37,566 bases of DNA from the NCBI GenBank assembly GCA_934101795.1, contig CAKORY010000010.1:1-37566 (forward strand). Direction: 5' to 3'. Each line of letters opens with the position of its first letter. Position 1 is the stretch's first letter. Of this stretch, positions 8,212 through 16,547 are shown piece by piece. The DNA is from an uncultured Bacilli bacterium. GTDB lineage: Bacteria; Bacillota_I; Bacilli_A; RF39; UBA660. The notes beneath the pieces were generated by a model. The model was not told where the DNA came from. It was given only the letters and a program-made list of their open reading frames with translations, and did no database searches. A program made the position numbers and the translations under genes.

Positions 8212-9048
8212 TCAATTTTTATATACTAAAAAATCAACATATTTAACATTTATCTTTTCTAATTTAATTTTTTCTTTCAAATATTCTTCCCAAAGAACTA
8301 AATCATGCAAACTAACTTCATCATCAATAAGTATTTCAATAACAACTTTATAAAAGCTTTTCACATTTATAAGGGTACAATTAGAATAACTAACACCATT
8401 TCCATCTTTTATAATATTTTCTATTTTTTTAATAATCCTTTTACTTTGATTATTTTGGCAATTTAAAGATATAAAACTATTTATAACAATAGATATACCT
8501 TTACATATAAGGATGACGCCCATAAATAAACATCCAATCAAATCAAACACTGGGATTATGCTAGCTAAAAAAATAAAAAATACGCTACTAATAATTAAAA
8601 CCGCATCATAATATGAAACATGAGCCATAGTCATAAGCATTTCACTTTGAACTAACTTAGCATTTTTAAATAAATAATTACTAAATACAATTTTAACCAA
8701 AATTAATATTAATAAGACAAATAATACTCTTAAATCTGTTGCTTCAATTCTTAAGAAAAAAGACTTAATTATTACAAACAAACCCAATAAAGAAATAATT
8801 ACACCAACAAATATAGTGGCATAATTTTGATAAGTACCATAACCAAATGGCTCTCTTCTATTTGCTCTTCTTCCTCTAAATATAGAACCACTAAATCCCA
8901 TAAAATCTTGAATAGTATCACACAAAGTACTATAAGCACTAGAAATTAATGTATAAGAGTTAAATATCATGCCAGCATAAATTTTAATAAAGACAATGAG
9001 AGAATTAATTCCTATACTTAAAACAGTAACTCTTCTTTCTTCTTTCAT
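8212..9048 (-). CDS. Cation diffusion facilitator (CDF)-like membrane transporter with an atypical metal site
   Basis: 278 aa with about six predicted membrane segments in the first 200 residues and a soluble C-terminal domain of about 80 residues, the CDF architecture. Family features include the N-terminal N-x-x-x-x-x-I-K-x-x-x-G helix (INSLIVFIKIYAGM), the S-x-x-L-I-S-S-A opening of helix 2 and the P-F-G-Y-G-x-Y-Q-N-Y motif after it (usually HPYGHG/AEY). Most CDF proteins have H/D-x-x-x-D in helices 2 and 5. Here the aspartates are present (STLCD, AHVSYYD) but the partner His/Asp is not at the usual spacing. Transport of Zn, Mn or Fe is therefore uncertain. AGGTGAT precedes the ATG, and the gene begins 7 nt after the nitroreductase stop, forming an operon. 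Confidence 0.7.
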   Translation of the reverse strand: MKEERRVTVLSIGINSLIVFIKIYAGMIFNSYTLISSAYSTLCDTIQDFMGFSGSIFRGRRANRREPFGYGTYQNYATIFVGVIISLLGLFVIIKSFFLRIEATDLRVLFVLLILILVKIVFSNYLFKNAKLVQSEMLMTMAHVSYYDAVLIISSVFFIFLASIIPVFDLIGCLFMGVILICKGISIVINSFISLNCQNNQSKRIIKKIENIIKDGNGVSYSNCTLINVKSFYKVVIEILIDDEVSLHDLVLWEEYLKEKIKLEKINVKYVDFLVYKN

Positions 9049-9055
9049 AAATCAC

Positions 9056-9580
9056 CTATTTATCAAATATTATATAATTATCTTTTCTAGGCATTGCTGG
9101 TGGTAAAATCATATCACGATACCCCAAAACAACATTACCAATTCCAACATATTCATCCCCAAGTTCCCATTTAGACATTAAATGTTTTCCAAATTCAGTT
9201 TCAAACGTTTCCTTAGCTCTGTGAACCCAACAGCTATCAATATCTAAACTAAATGCAGCATTTATCATATTAGATATAACAGCACATCCATCTTCAACAT
9301 ATGTTGAAACATTTTTATCAGCAAAAACAATTATTAAAGTCGGAGCATTATAAAAAGGATTTAAACCTACTTTATTAACAAAGCTACCATTAATTTTAGC
9401 TATTTCTTCAATTAATTCTTTATTTTGAATAACCACTATTCTAGCACTTTGTTTACTTTTACCATTTGGAGCAAATGTTCCACATTTAAGTATTTCATTA
9501 AGTTTTTCTACAGGAATTTGTTCATCTTTAAATTTTCTTATACTACGTCTTTCGCATAAAATTTTTGTTACCTCATTCAT
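9056..9580 (-). CDS. Nitroreductase-family FMN oxidoreductase
   Basis: 174 aa, a compact member of the nitroreductase superfamily (NADPH- or NADH-dependent FMN enzymes that usually act as homodimers). It starts with the phosphate/FMN-contacting ERRSIRKF motif (residues 10-17). This is followed by the L-x-x-I-L-K-C-G-x-x-A-P-N-x-x helix/loop (29-42) and, near residue 100, the helix E-D-G-C-A-V-I-S-N-M-I-N-A-A that packs at the dimer interface. The C-terminus contains the G-I-G-N-V-V-L-G-Y strand. The substrate cannot be told from sequence. It is the first gene of an operon with the CDF-like transporter. GGAGATG is the ribosome site. Confidence 0.88.
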   Translation of the reverse strand: MNEVTKILCERRSIRKFKDEQIPVEKLNEILKCGTFAPNGKSKQSARIVVIQNKELIEEIAKINGSFVNKVGLNPFYNAPTLIIVFADKNVSTYVEDGCAVISNMINAAFSLDIDSCWVHRAKETFETEFGKHLMSKWELGDEYVGIGNVVLGYRDMILPPAMPRKDNYIIFDK

Positions 9581-9630
9581 TTATATCATCTCCATAATAT
9601 AATAATATCACAAAAATTACATTTAGGGTA

Positions 9631-9659
9631 TTGCTTTTTTTTAAAATCTTTGATAATAT
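9631..9659 (+). promoter_or_regulatory. Promoter of tRNA-His
   Basis: -35 TTGCTT (9631-9636), 17-bp spacer, -10 TAATAT (9654-9659), about 17 nt before the mature tRNA 5' end. Confidence 0.7.
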
Positions 9660-9675
9660 AAGTTATACCAGTCAT

Positions 9676-9752
9676 GGTGCAATTGGTGAAGTGGTTAACA
9701 CGCCGGATTGTGGCTCCGGTATGCAAGGGTTCGATTCCCTTATTGTGCCCCA
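9676..9752 (+). tRNA. tRNA-His (GTG)
   Basis: Anticodon stem-loop CCGGA-TTGTGGC-TCCGG gives anticodon GTG. The acceptor helix has the extra G-1:C73 pair diagnostic of tRNA-His (GGTGCAAT with ATTGTGCC, two wobble pairs). The T arm is AAGGG-TTCGATT-CCCTT. CCA is encoded. Confidence 0.95.
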
Positions 9753-9763
9753 TTAGTGAATAT

Positions 9764-9797
9764 AAAAAACAAGTGCTTAAAATACACTTGTTTTTTT
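9764..9797. terminator. Bidirectional terminator between tRNA-His and the GGDEF gene
   Basis: A 12-bp perfect stem (AAAAAACAAGTG at 9764-9775 with CACTTGTTTTTT at 9785-9796) has T runs in both directions. It serves tRNA-His on plus and the convergent GGDEF gene on minus. Confidence 0.85.
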
Positions 9798-9803
9798 ATA
9801 TAT

Positions 9804-10625
9804 TTATCTTCTTCCCTCATAAGTTACATCATATTTATTAATATACTTATCAGGATTATTTCTACGATATTCTTCTTTATTTTTTTTCATAATAATTCCA
9901 GCATCTTTAACAGCAGAGGACAAATCATCAATACTTTCATAATATATAGTTCCAACAGAAACAGTATATTGTGTTAACGATATTTTTTCCATTGCTTTTT
10001 GCATTTTTTCATTAAATAATGCTTCATCTATATTCTCACAAATAATTATAAATTCATCTCCACCAACTCTATATATATCACTATATCTAAAAAAGTTTTT
10101 AAATGAATTACATACTGAAATTAAAAACTTATCACCTTCTTCATGTCCATATCTATTATTTACAACACCAAGACCATTAGCATCAATAAAAGCAACCGCA
10201 CAATTACTATATTTCTTTTTTTCTTGCATAAGTTCATTATACGCAGTACGATTATAAACTTGAAGTAAACTATCAATATATTTATCTTTTTTTAATTTTT
10301 CCAGCATCAAACAATTTCTAAAAATATTATTCAATGTAACATGAAGCATTTTAACAAAAAACTCAGTATCTAAAAAGATCTTTTTTACATTTTTAATAAT
10401 TATTTTCTTAGAAATGACCTCTATATTAATAACTATATCATTATTAGATAAATCTAAATTTTTATGATAAATCACATTTTCATTTTTACGAAAGTTATCT
10501 ATACTTACAGCATCTGCTTCACAATATTTTTTCAACATTTCAAAAATAGAATTAAAAAAATTATAATCGTAATTATCAGATATTATCATATTATTTAAAC
10601 TTATTAAAAAATCACCTTCTGACAT
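9804..10625 (-). CDS. GGDEF-domain protein (probable diguanylate cyclase)
   Basis: 273 aa, cytoplasmic. Residues about 1-105 look like a divergent GAF-type sensory domain. Residues about 115-262 are the GGDEF domain. They carry D-S-L-L-Q-V-Y-N-R (D-x-L-T-x-L-x-N-R equivalent, 118-126), the metal-binding F-I-D-A-N-G-L-G-x-x-N-N-x-x-G-H segment (147-161) and an intact RVGGDEF (186-192), so it is predicted to make cyclic di-GMP from two GTP. An R-x-x-D (RYSD) precedes the motif, but the spacing to GGDEF is one residue shorter than the usual inhibitory I-site. No EAL or HD-GYP partner is in the window. AAGGAGG lies 4 nt before the ATG. The gene stands alone, convergent with tRNA-His. Confidence 0.88.
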   Translation of the reverse strand: MSEGDFLISLNNMIISDNYDYNFFNSIFEMLKKYCEADAVSIDNFRKNENVIYHKNLDLSNNDIVINIEVISKKIIIKNVKKIFLDTEFFVKMLHVTLNNIFRNCLMLEKLKKDKYIDSLLQVYNRTAYNELMQEKKKYSNCAVAFIDANGLGVVNNRYGHEEGDKFLISVCNSFKNFFRYSDIYRVGGDEFIIICENIDEALFNEKMQKAMEKISLTQYTVSVGTIYYESIDDLSSAVKDAGIIMKKNKEEYRRNNPDKYINKYDVTYEGRR

Positions 10626-10743
10626 AGTACCTCCTTATTTATAAATAATTTTATCACATTAATTAACATTAATAAAGAAAAATTTTGCAATAACACAATG
10701 CATACACAAAGCAAATATAAGCACACTATAAATGGTGATTACT

Positions 10744-12099
10744 TTGAAACTAACAAAATATAATGAAAAAAGAAATTTTAATAAAACAACAGAACCAATT
10801 GGTAAAATATCTCATTCAACAAAAAAACTAAAATTTTGTGTCCAACATCACTTAGCTCGAAAAGATCATTTTGACCTAAGACTAGAACATAATGGTACTA
10901 TGGCTTCATGGGCAGTACCTAAAGGACCATCATATAATTCAAAAGACAAACGTTTAGCAGTTCATGTCGAGGATCATCCCGTAACTTATAGCAATTTTGA
11001 AGGTACAATACCTCATGGTGAATATGGTGCTGGAACAGTCATGCTATTTGATAAAGGATACTACGAAAAAGTGAAATGTGAAAAAAATTTAATAAAATTT
11101 ATTTTGCATGGCAAACGTTTAAAAGGTATGTGGACTTTAACTCATTTTAAAGAAAACAACTGGCTGCTTATTAAAGATAAAGATTATTTTGAAAATTATA
11201 TTGATATAAAAAAATATAAAAGAAGTATTAAAACTGGAAGAACTTTTGAAGAAATAAAAATTAATTCTAAAAACAAGACCATTGAAATAACAAACAAAGG
11301 CAAAAAAATAATTGATAATATAACCAAAAATGATATTATGAATTACTATAAAAAAGTTGCGGATAGAATGATGCCATATCTTGAAAACAGACCTATAAGT
11401 GTTATTCGTGCCCCATCCGGAGTCAAAAATGGTACATTTTACAAAAAACATTTAGAAAATAAGGAAGGTTATTTAGAAAAAATAAATATAACTTCCAAAA
11501 GTGATAAAGAAAAAGACTATTATTACATTTTAGATAAGCTTGGATTATTAAGTGAAGTACAAATGAATAGTTACGAATTTCACCTATGGGGAGTAAATGC
11601 AAGTAAAATAAATTCACCAAATATGATGGTATTTGACCTTGACCCAGATGAAAAATTACCAATTGATACATTAAGGCAAGGCGTAAAAGACTTAAAGGAA
11701 ATTTTAGACAACTTAAATCTAAAATCTTATTTAAAAACTAGTGGTGGCAAAGGATATCATATTGTTGTGCCAATTCAAGCTAAACTAACTTGGACTAAAT
11801 TTTATAAAATATCAGAAAATATAGCCATTCTTATGGAAAACACATATCCCGATAAATACACAACAAGCATTAGAAAAGATAAAAGAAAAGGAAAAATATT
11901 TATAGATTACTTACGTAATCAAAAAAAAGCTACATTTGTTGCTCCATATTCTATAAGACTTAGAAAAAATGCCCCTGTTTCAATGCCAATAGCGTGGAAT
12001 GAACTAGATAAAATAAAGCCAAATGAAATAACCATAGATAAGGCTATAAAAAGGATAAATAAAAAAGACCCATGGGAAGATTTTTTTACCTCCAATTAG
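10744..12099 (+). CDS. ligD-like: LigD-type 3'-phosphoesterase / primase-polymerase fusion lacking the ligase domain
   Basis: 451 aa from a TTG start at 10744, preceded by GGTGAT at the spacing used elsewhere in this window. An ATG at 10732 overlaps that site. Residues about 28-155 are a LigD phosphoesterase (PE) domain, with H36, H42, D44, R46 (VQHHLARKDHFDLRLE) and later H78/Y82 (EDHPVTY) matching the catalytic set of Pseudomonas LigD. Residues about 180-445 are the LigD polymerase (archaeo-eukaryotic primase fold), with FDLDP (D298, D300), SGGKGYH (H339) and IDYLRN (D388). Both modules look active. The ATP-dependent ligase that normally joins them is absent and no Ku is in the window. Role: trimming and filling 3' ends in end-joining or another repair route. 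The last base pairs overlap the convergent AAA+ gene. Confidence 0.88.
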   Translation: MKLTKYNEKRNFNKTTEPIGKISHSTKKLKFCVQHHLARKDHFDLRLEHNGTMASWAVPKGPSYNSKDKRLAVHVEDHPVTYSNFEGTIPHGEYGAGTVMLFDKGYYEKVKCEKNLIKFILHGKRLKGMWTLTHFKENNWLLIKDKDYFENYIDIKKYKRSIKTGRTFEEIKINSKNKTIEITNKGKKIIDNITKNDIMNYYKKVADRMMPYLENRPISVIRAPSGVKNGTFYKKHLENKEGYLEKINITSKSDKEKDYYYILDKLGLLSEVQMNSYEFHLWGVNASKINSPNMMVFDLDPDEKLPIDTLRQGVKDLKEILDNLNLKSYLKTSGGKGYHIVVPIQAKLTWTKFYKISENIAILMENTYPDKYTTSIRKDKRKGKIFIDYLRNQKKATFVAPYSIRLRKNAPVSMPIAWNELDKIKPNEITIDKAIKRINKKDPWEDFFTSN

Positions 12100-13016
12100 T
12101 CTTTATCATCTAAGTTTACACCTTCAGCAACAATTAAATCATTAAATTGAACTTTAAAATTTTCAATTTCCTTGACTTTTACATCCTCATAAATATTTTT
12201 AGCATTACAAATAGCTTTATAAAAATCCTTAATTGAAACTATTTTTCTATTATCATATAAAGCATAAGTAAAAGCATTAGCAACTATAGTTAAACAAATA
12301 TCTGGATATCTACTTGCAATTTCATAAACTCTTTTATATTCATCAGTCATATCTACAATAAAAGCCATAATTTTTTCAGTCACAAATGGTTGATAATTAA
12401 TTTTAACTCCGATTTGTTTTTCAAGTTTAGGAATAGTACCCATAAGTATCTTAACAACAGTTGGTTTATCAGCTTCCAAAACATCAATTTTTTGAAATCT
12501 ACGAAGAAAAGCTCTATCCCTTAAAATATATTGTTCATATTCTTCCGTAGTTGTAGCACCAATCATTTTAATTTGACCTCTATCTAATCCTGCTTTAAGC
12601 ATATTTGCAAAATCCATACCTCCAGCTTTATTAACAAGCAAATGAGTTTCATCAATAAATATAATTGTATTAAGTCTTTCTGAAAGTTCACGAACAAGTA
12701 GATCTATTCTATTTTCAATTTGTCCATTACTCATAGTTTCACCAATTAAACTAGTAATATTAACTTTAATTAAACTATAGTTTTTTAAAGCATCAGGAAC
12801 TAAACCTTTTTGTATTCTATAAGCAAGACCTTCCACTATTGCTGTTTTACCAATACCAGGTTTACCAACAAGTAAAGCACTTTTTTCGGGTGTCAAAAGT
12901 GTCAAAATAACTTGTTTTATTTCATCATCTCTAGCAATTGCTGGGTCAGTTATATATTCTTTAGTTGTTAAATCAACACCATAACGTTCTAACATACTTA
13001 TTTTTTCTTCATTCAT
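12096..13016 (-). CDS. Stand-alone Clp-type (D1) AAA+ ATPase
   Basis: 306 aa, corresponding to only the first AAA+ module of ClpA/ClpB/ClpC-like proteins. It has the lead-in ERYGVDLT (10-17), Walker A GKPGIGKT (51-58), the VEGLA helix, Walker B IIFIDE (118-123), sensor 1 IGATT followed by TEEYEQYI, and arginine fingers in RDRAFLRRF (166-174). The Clp N-domain, the M-domain and the whole second AAA+ domain with the ClpP-binding loop are absent. It could remodel a specific partner rather than feed ClpP (inference). AAGGTGAT precedes the ATG. The neighbours on the same strand are the glycosyltransferase, CmpB-like and M32 genes. Its stop codon overlaps the stop of the convergent LigD-like gene. 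Confidence 0.85.
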   Translation of the reverse strand: MNEEKISMLERYGVDLTTKEYITDPAIARDDEIKQVILTLLTPEKSALLVGKPGIGKTAIVEGLAYRIQKGLVPDALKNYSLIKVNITSLIGETMSNGQIENRIDLLVRELSERLNTIIFIDETHLLVNKAGGMDFANMLKAGLDRGQIKMIGATTTEEYEQYILRDRAFLRRFQKIDVLEADKPTVVKILMGTIPKLEKQIGVKINYQPFVTEKIMAFIVDMTDEYKRVYEIASRYPDICLTIVANAFTYALYDNRKIVSIKDFYKAICNAKNIYEDVKVKEIENFKVQFNDLIVAEGVNLDDKD

Positions 13017-13030
13017 TTATATCACCTTAA

Positions 13031-14116
13031 CTATTTATTAGTATACCATTTATTTAAAACATAATCTACTAAATCTTTAGCACTATTTCTATTTATATAT
13101 TTTTTTTGATTATTTATCATTTCTTCTTGAATAGTTTTATCATCAAGTATTTTTTGTGTAACACTTACAACTTCATCTGGATTTTTAGCACGTATTCCCA
13201 TGCCATTACTTTCAAAAAATAAAGCATTATAATTTTCCACACCAGGAATTGGCATCATAAGCACAAATGGTTTTCTCATCATTGTAATTTCAGTTGAAGT
13301 AAGTCCACCAGGTTTTGCAATTATTACACTTGCCTTATTCATATATTCATTCATATTATTAATAAAGCCTTTAACAATTAAGTTTTTATTATCTATTTTT
13401 TCTAATTTTTCTTTTAAAGTCTCATTACTTCCACATACCACAACTAAATAAGCATCTATTTTTTTAAGTATTTTTTTAACACATTCTTCCATCTCACCAA
13501 AGCCCATACTACCTGATGTAAGCAAAATAATATCTTTATCATTTGGTAACTGAATATCACCTTTAACTTCAAAAAAACTTGATGCAACTGGTATGCCTGT
13601 TGGAAGTAAAATATCTTTATTTATACCCTTTTCTATAAATCTATTTACTAATTTTTCACTTGGAATAACAAATATATCCGGATTAGTTTCATTCCAGAAA
13701 GGAATGCATTCATAATCAGTTGCAACATTAATAAACTTAATATTTTTCCTTTTTTTAAGTTCTGTTAAGGCCATACAAGGAAATACGTGAGTACCAATTG
13801 CTAAATCATATCCATTTTCTTCTAAAAAATTATCTAAATTTTTAACGACCATTTTATTAAAACCATAAACTGGGCTTTTTATTCCTGTTTTATTATAAAG
13901 TTCACCTAATTTATAAACAGTTTTAAAAATATTACCCTTTCCTTTTGTTGAACTCAAATATAGTTTTTCAGCCCTTTTGCTTGCTTTTTCTCCAGCAAGT
14001 TCCATGTAATCTTTTACATCACATATAGTGCCATTTTTATTAAATTCACTAGCTATATACTTTGCACAACTATTATGTCCACCACCTGTACTACAAGTAA
14101 AAACTACAACTTTCAT
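13031..14116 (-). CDS. Glycolipid-type glycosyltransferase (UgtP/MGDG synthase-like, GT28)
   Basis: 361 aa, two Rossmann-like halves (GT-B fold). The N-terminus has the lipid-acceptor-side motif TGGGHNSCAKYI (residues 10-21), typical of monogalactosyl-diacylglycerol synthase N-domains and Bacillus UgtP. The C-terminal half has the nucleotide-sugar site with TSGSMGFGEME, G-F-I-N-N-M-N-E-Y and the KPGGLTSTE motif (about 268-276). Family members transfer glucose or galactose from UDP-sugar to diacylglycerol at the membrane, making glycolipids and lipoteichoic-acid anchors. The exact sugar and product cannot be read. The gene starts right at the stop of the CmpB-like gene, so the two are likely cotranscribed. 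Confidence 0.82.
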   Translation of the reverse strand: MKVVVFTCSTGGGHNSCAKYIASEFNKNGTICDVKDYMELAGEKASKRAEKLYLSSTKGKGNIFKTVYKLGELYNKTGIKSPVYGFNKMVVKNLDNFLEENGYDLAIGTHVFPCMALTELKKRKNIKFINVATDYECIPFWNETNPDIFVIPSEKLVNRFIEKGINKDILLPTGIPVASSFFEVKGDIQLPNDKDIILLTSGSMGFGEMEECVKKILKKIDAYLVVVCGSNETLKEKLEKIDNKNLIVKGFINNMNEYMNKASVIIAKPGGLTSTEITMMRKPFVLMMPIPGVENYNALFFESNGMGIRAKNPDEVVSVTQKILDDKTIQEEMINNQKKYINRNSAKDLVDYVLNKWYTNK

Positions 14117-14752
14117 CTAATCACCCCAACTATCATTATACATATTTTTTAAATATTCCTTATTAAATGTTTTATCCAAAACTTCTTCATACTTATATTT
14201 AGCTTCAATACCTTTTTCTTTATTTCTTGCTCTATTAATTGCAACACACGTAAGAAATATATCAAAAGCCAAAAATATACTTAAAAATATTGCTAATCTT
14301 TTGCCAAGATTTTTATCCATCTTTTCAAGCAATTTAGATATATACGGATAAATATATTTAATCCATACAACACCAAGAAGTCCCCAAAAAAGTGAATATC
14401 TAAAACATATTCTTCCATTTAAGTTAAGTGGTTTTCTAGAGTAATCCCATGCAGTAAACCCCAAAACAAGTTCCATTCCCCAGCTCATTATATATTCCAA
14501 AATAGAACCACCAATAAAACCAATTAAGAATATTTTTATATTTTTTTCATCTCTAAACTTATATAAAAGAGCTGTAAGCATTAAAGCACCAAGACCATAA
14601 GCCATATTAAACGGTCCAATAACAACTGCTGAATGGTTAATAAATTCTCTCCATTTTATAAGGGAAAATACACCTTCCACAAACCATCCCACAACACAAC
14701 CAACAATAAATATCCAAAATAAATTATATAAACTCTCACTACTTCTTTTCAT
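14117..14752 (-). CDS. CmpB-like membrane protein (putative ABC transporter permease family, PF06541 type)
   Basis: 211 aa from ATG at 14752 (MKRSSESLYNLFW). An in-frame TTG at 14761 is less likely. It has about five to six membrane segments. Family hallmarks are the early G-W-F-V-E-G-x-F (about 21-28), G-P-F-N-M-A-Y-G-L-G-A-L (about 45-56), S-I-L-E-Y-x-x-S-W (about 83-91) and W-D-Y-S-R-K-P-L-N-L-N-G-R-I-C (about 101-115), all well conserved. Despite the database name, transport activity has not been shown for this family as far as I know. It sits between the M32 peptidase and the glycosyltransferase with almost no spacing. Confidence 0.8.
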   Translation of the reverse strand: MKRSSESLYNLFWIFIVGCVVGWFVEGVFSLIKWREFINHSAVVIGPFNMAYGLGALMLTALLYKFRDEKNIKIFLIGFIGGSILEYIMSWGMELVLGFTAWDYSRKPLNLNGRICFRYSLFWGLLGVVWIKYIYPYISKLLEKMDKNLGKRLAIFLSIFLAFDIFLTCVAINRARNKEKGIEAKYKYEEVLDKTFNKEYLKNMYNDSWGD

Positions 14753-14761
14753 AACTACCAA

Positions 14762-16219
14762 CTATTTATCATATTTTTCATAAAAGTATTTAACTAAAGG
14801 CTCAACACTTATTTTATCATATCCCATTTTTTTCAAAACTTCAACACCAGTATAAGCTCCACCATTTACATAAATATTTTTACATAAATAGTCAGTTATA
14901 ACTTTTATATTACCTGTTTTTAATATTTCATCAATATTACCTAGATTCTTTTTTAAAGCATCTAAGAACATACCATCAAATATAGAACCAATTAAGTATG
15001 ATGGAAAATAGCCAAAAGCGCCTTCAGCCCAATGAACATCTTGAAGAACACCTTCACTATCATTTGTTACTTGAACACCTAAATATTCTTTCATTTTTCT
15101 ATTCCAAACTTTAGGTAAATCATCAACACTTAAATTACCATTAAATAAATCTCTTTCAATTTCATATCTTAAAATAATATGCATACAATATGTAAGTTCA
15201 TCAGCTTCAGTACGTACCAAACTAGGCATTGCACAATTTAATCCTTTTGCAAATTCTTCTAAACTAATATCAAGACCAAGCATATTTTTAACTTCATCAT
15301 ATATTGGATACCAAAAATTAATATTTCTTCCTAGAATATTTTCATAAAATCTTGATTGACTTTCATGTAAAGCATTTATACCATCACAAGTTGCACATTC
15401 ATATTTAGTTAAATTATTATCAACATTTTGTTCTAAAATACCATGTCCACCTTCATGTACAATAGTTGTCACAAAATCAAATGGATTATCTGTAAACTTA
15501 AAAGCAATTCTAATATCATTATTACCTACTTTTTCCGTAAAACCGTGTGGATAAATTCCAAGAGCACCTTTATTCATGTCAAATCCCATATAATTTAAAA
15601 TATATTCAGCACACTTTATTAACACATCTTTACTCACATTCATTTTAACATCTATTTTTTTATTATTAAGTTTACTTATCAAAGGAACAAGTTTCTCTTT
15701 TAGTTCATTAAATAATTTATCTATTACGTTACTTGTTAACCCTTCTTCATAACTATTAAGCATAGTATCATATAAATTCTCACCATTATTTAAATAACCA
15801 TAATATTTTTTAGTATATTCAATTACATCCTTTAAATAAGGTTTAAAAGCCTCATAATCATTATTTTCCTTAGCTTCTTCCCATACTGCAGTACTTTTAT
15901 GCAAAAGCTCGGTATATTTTACGTAAAATTCATGTGGTACCTTAACACTTTTCAAATAATTCTTATACATCATCTTTACATAACGTTTTTCAGCATCAAG
16001 CAATTTATCAAAATCATCACTATTTATAAACTCTTCTAAAACTTCACCATGTTTACTACCAGTTTCTAAACTAAATAATTTACTCTCTAAATTTCCAAGT
16101 AAAGAAATTACACTATCTTTTTCATCCTTCGGAGTTGAAACAAGCAAATCCCAATTAATTATATTTATAGTGTGTTCTAAATCAAATATTTCTTTCTGAT
16201 ATTCTAATAATCTATTCAC
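14762..16219 (-). CDS. Carboxypeptidase Taq-type metallopeptidase (M32)
   Basis: 485 aa from a GTG start at 16219, which follows AAGGTGATTAAT. An earlier in-frame GTG at 16228 lies inside that ribosome site. It is all-helical, with the M32 signature: HEGGH (residues 255-259, the family's HExxH), then HESQSRFYEN about 30 residues on with Glu286 as third zinc ligand, and later R-T-E-A-D-E-L-T-Y-x-x-H and W-A-E-G-A-F-G-Y-F-P-S-Y. It is a cytoplasmic zinc (or cobalt) carboxypeptidase removing C-terminal residues from peptides. The length is normal for the family. First gene of the run 16219 to 12096. Confidence 0.93.
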   Translation of the reverse strand: MNRLLEYQKEIFDLEHTINIINWDLLVSTPKDEKDSVISLLGNLESKLFSLETGSKHGEVLEEFINSDDFDKLLDAEKRYVKMMYKNYLKSVKVPHEFYVKYTELLHKSTAVWEEAKENNDYEAFKPYLKDVIEYTKKYYGYLNNGENLYDTMLNSYEEGLTSNVIDKLFNELKEKLVPLISKLNNKKIDVKMNVSKDVLIKCAEYILNYMGFDMNKGALGIYPHGFTEKVGNNDIRIAFKFTDNPFDFVTTIVHEGGHGILEQNVDNNLTKYECATCDGINALHESQSRFYENILGRNINFWYPIYDEVKNMLGLDISLEEFAKGLNCAMPSLVRTEADELTYCMHIILRYEIERDLFNGNLSVDDLPKVWNRKMKEYLGVQVTNDSEGVLQDVHWAEGAFGYFPSYLIGSIFDGMFLDALKKNLGNIDEILKTGNIKVITDYLCKNIYVNGGAYTGVEVLKKMGYDKISVEPLVKYFYEKYDK

Positions 16220-16266
16220 ATTAATCACCTTGTAATAATATTAACATAAAAATATGAAAATAGCAC

Positions 16267-16293
16267 TAAAAAACTCCGAATAATATCGGAGTT
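16267..16293 (-). terminator. Terminator of tRNA-Leu
   Basis: The minus strand reads AACTCCGA, a 6-nt loop and TCGGAGTT followed by a T run, with arms at 16272-16279 and 16286-16293. Confidence 0.85.
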
Positions 16294-16303
16294 AATTACA
16301 ATT

Positions 16304-16392
16304 TGGTGCCCAAGGCCGGACTTGAACCGGCACGAGCTTTAACACTCGCAGGATTTTAAGTCCTGTGCGTCTACCTATTCCGCCACTTGGGC
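16304..16392 (-). tRNA. tRNA-Leu (TAA)
   Basis: A class II tRNA of 89 nt with a long variable arm. The anticodon arm CAGGA-CTTAAAA-TCCTG gives TAA. The acceptor is GCCCAAG/CTTGGGC and CCA is encoded. Confidence 0.95.
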
Positions 16393-16423
16393 AAGGCACT
16401 GTCTTAATTAATAAGACTACTTA

Positions 16424-16452
16424 AGTATAATATAAAAAATTACTAATTTCAA
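16424..16452 (-). promoter_or_regulatory. Promoter of tRNA-Leu
   Basis: Minus strand -35 TTGAAA (16447-16452), 17-bp spacer, -10 TATACT (16424-16429). A short inverted repeat (GTCTTA...TAAGAC, 16401-16417) lies in the 5' leader. Confidence 0.8.
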
Positions 16453-16493
16453 GTGTTTTTATCAAATTTATGTATTTTTTTCATAAAATATAG

Positions 16494-16523
16494 TTGACAA
16501 CCTATATTTTAATTTGTTATAAT
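16494..16523 (+). promoter_or_regulatory. Promoter of the five-tRNA cluster
   Basis: -35 TTGACA (16494-16499), 18-bp spacer, -10 TATAAT (16518-16523): near-perfect sigma-A consensus. Confidence 0.88.
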
Positions 16524-16547
16524 CAATATGCATTGAAAAAAATGCAT

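Noticed and set aside
9804..10625. Product-inhibition I-site (RxxD) in the GGDEF protein
   Set aside because: RYSD is present but one residue closer to GGDEF than the established spacing, so I do not claim a functional I-site.
10685..10732. Promoter for the LigD-like gene (TTGCAA ... TATAAG or TATAAA)
   Set aside because: No pair of boxes has acceptable spacing, so I did not annotate a promoter; the start of this transcript is unknown.
11137..11671. Minus-strand open frames inside the LigD-like gene
   Set aside because: They are antisense to a well-supported gene, with hydrophobic shadow composition typical of AT-rich DNA.
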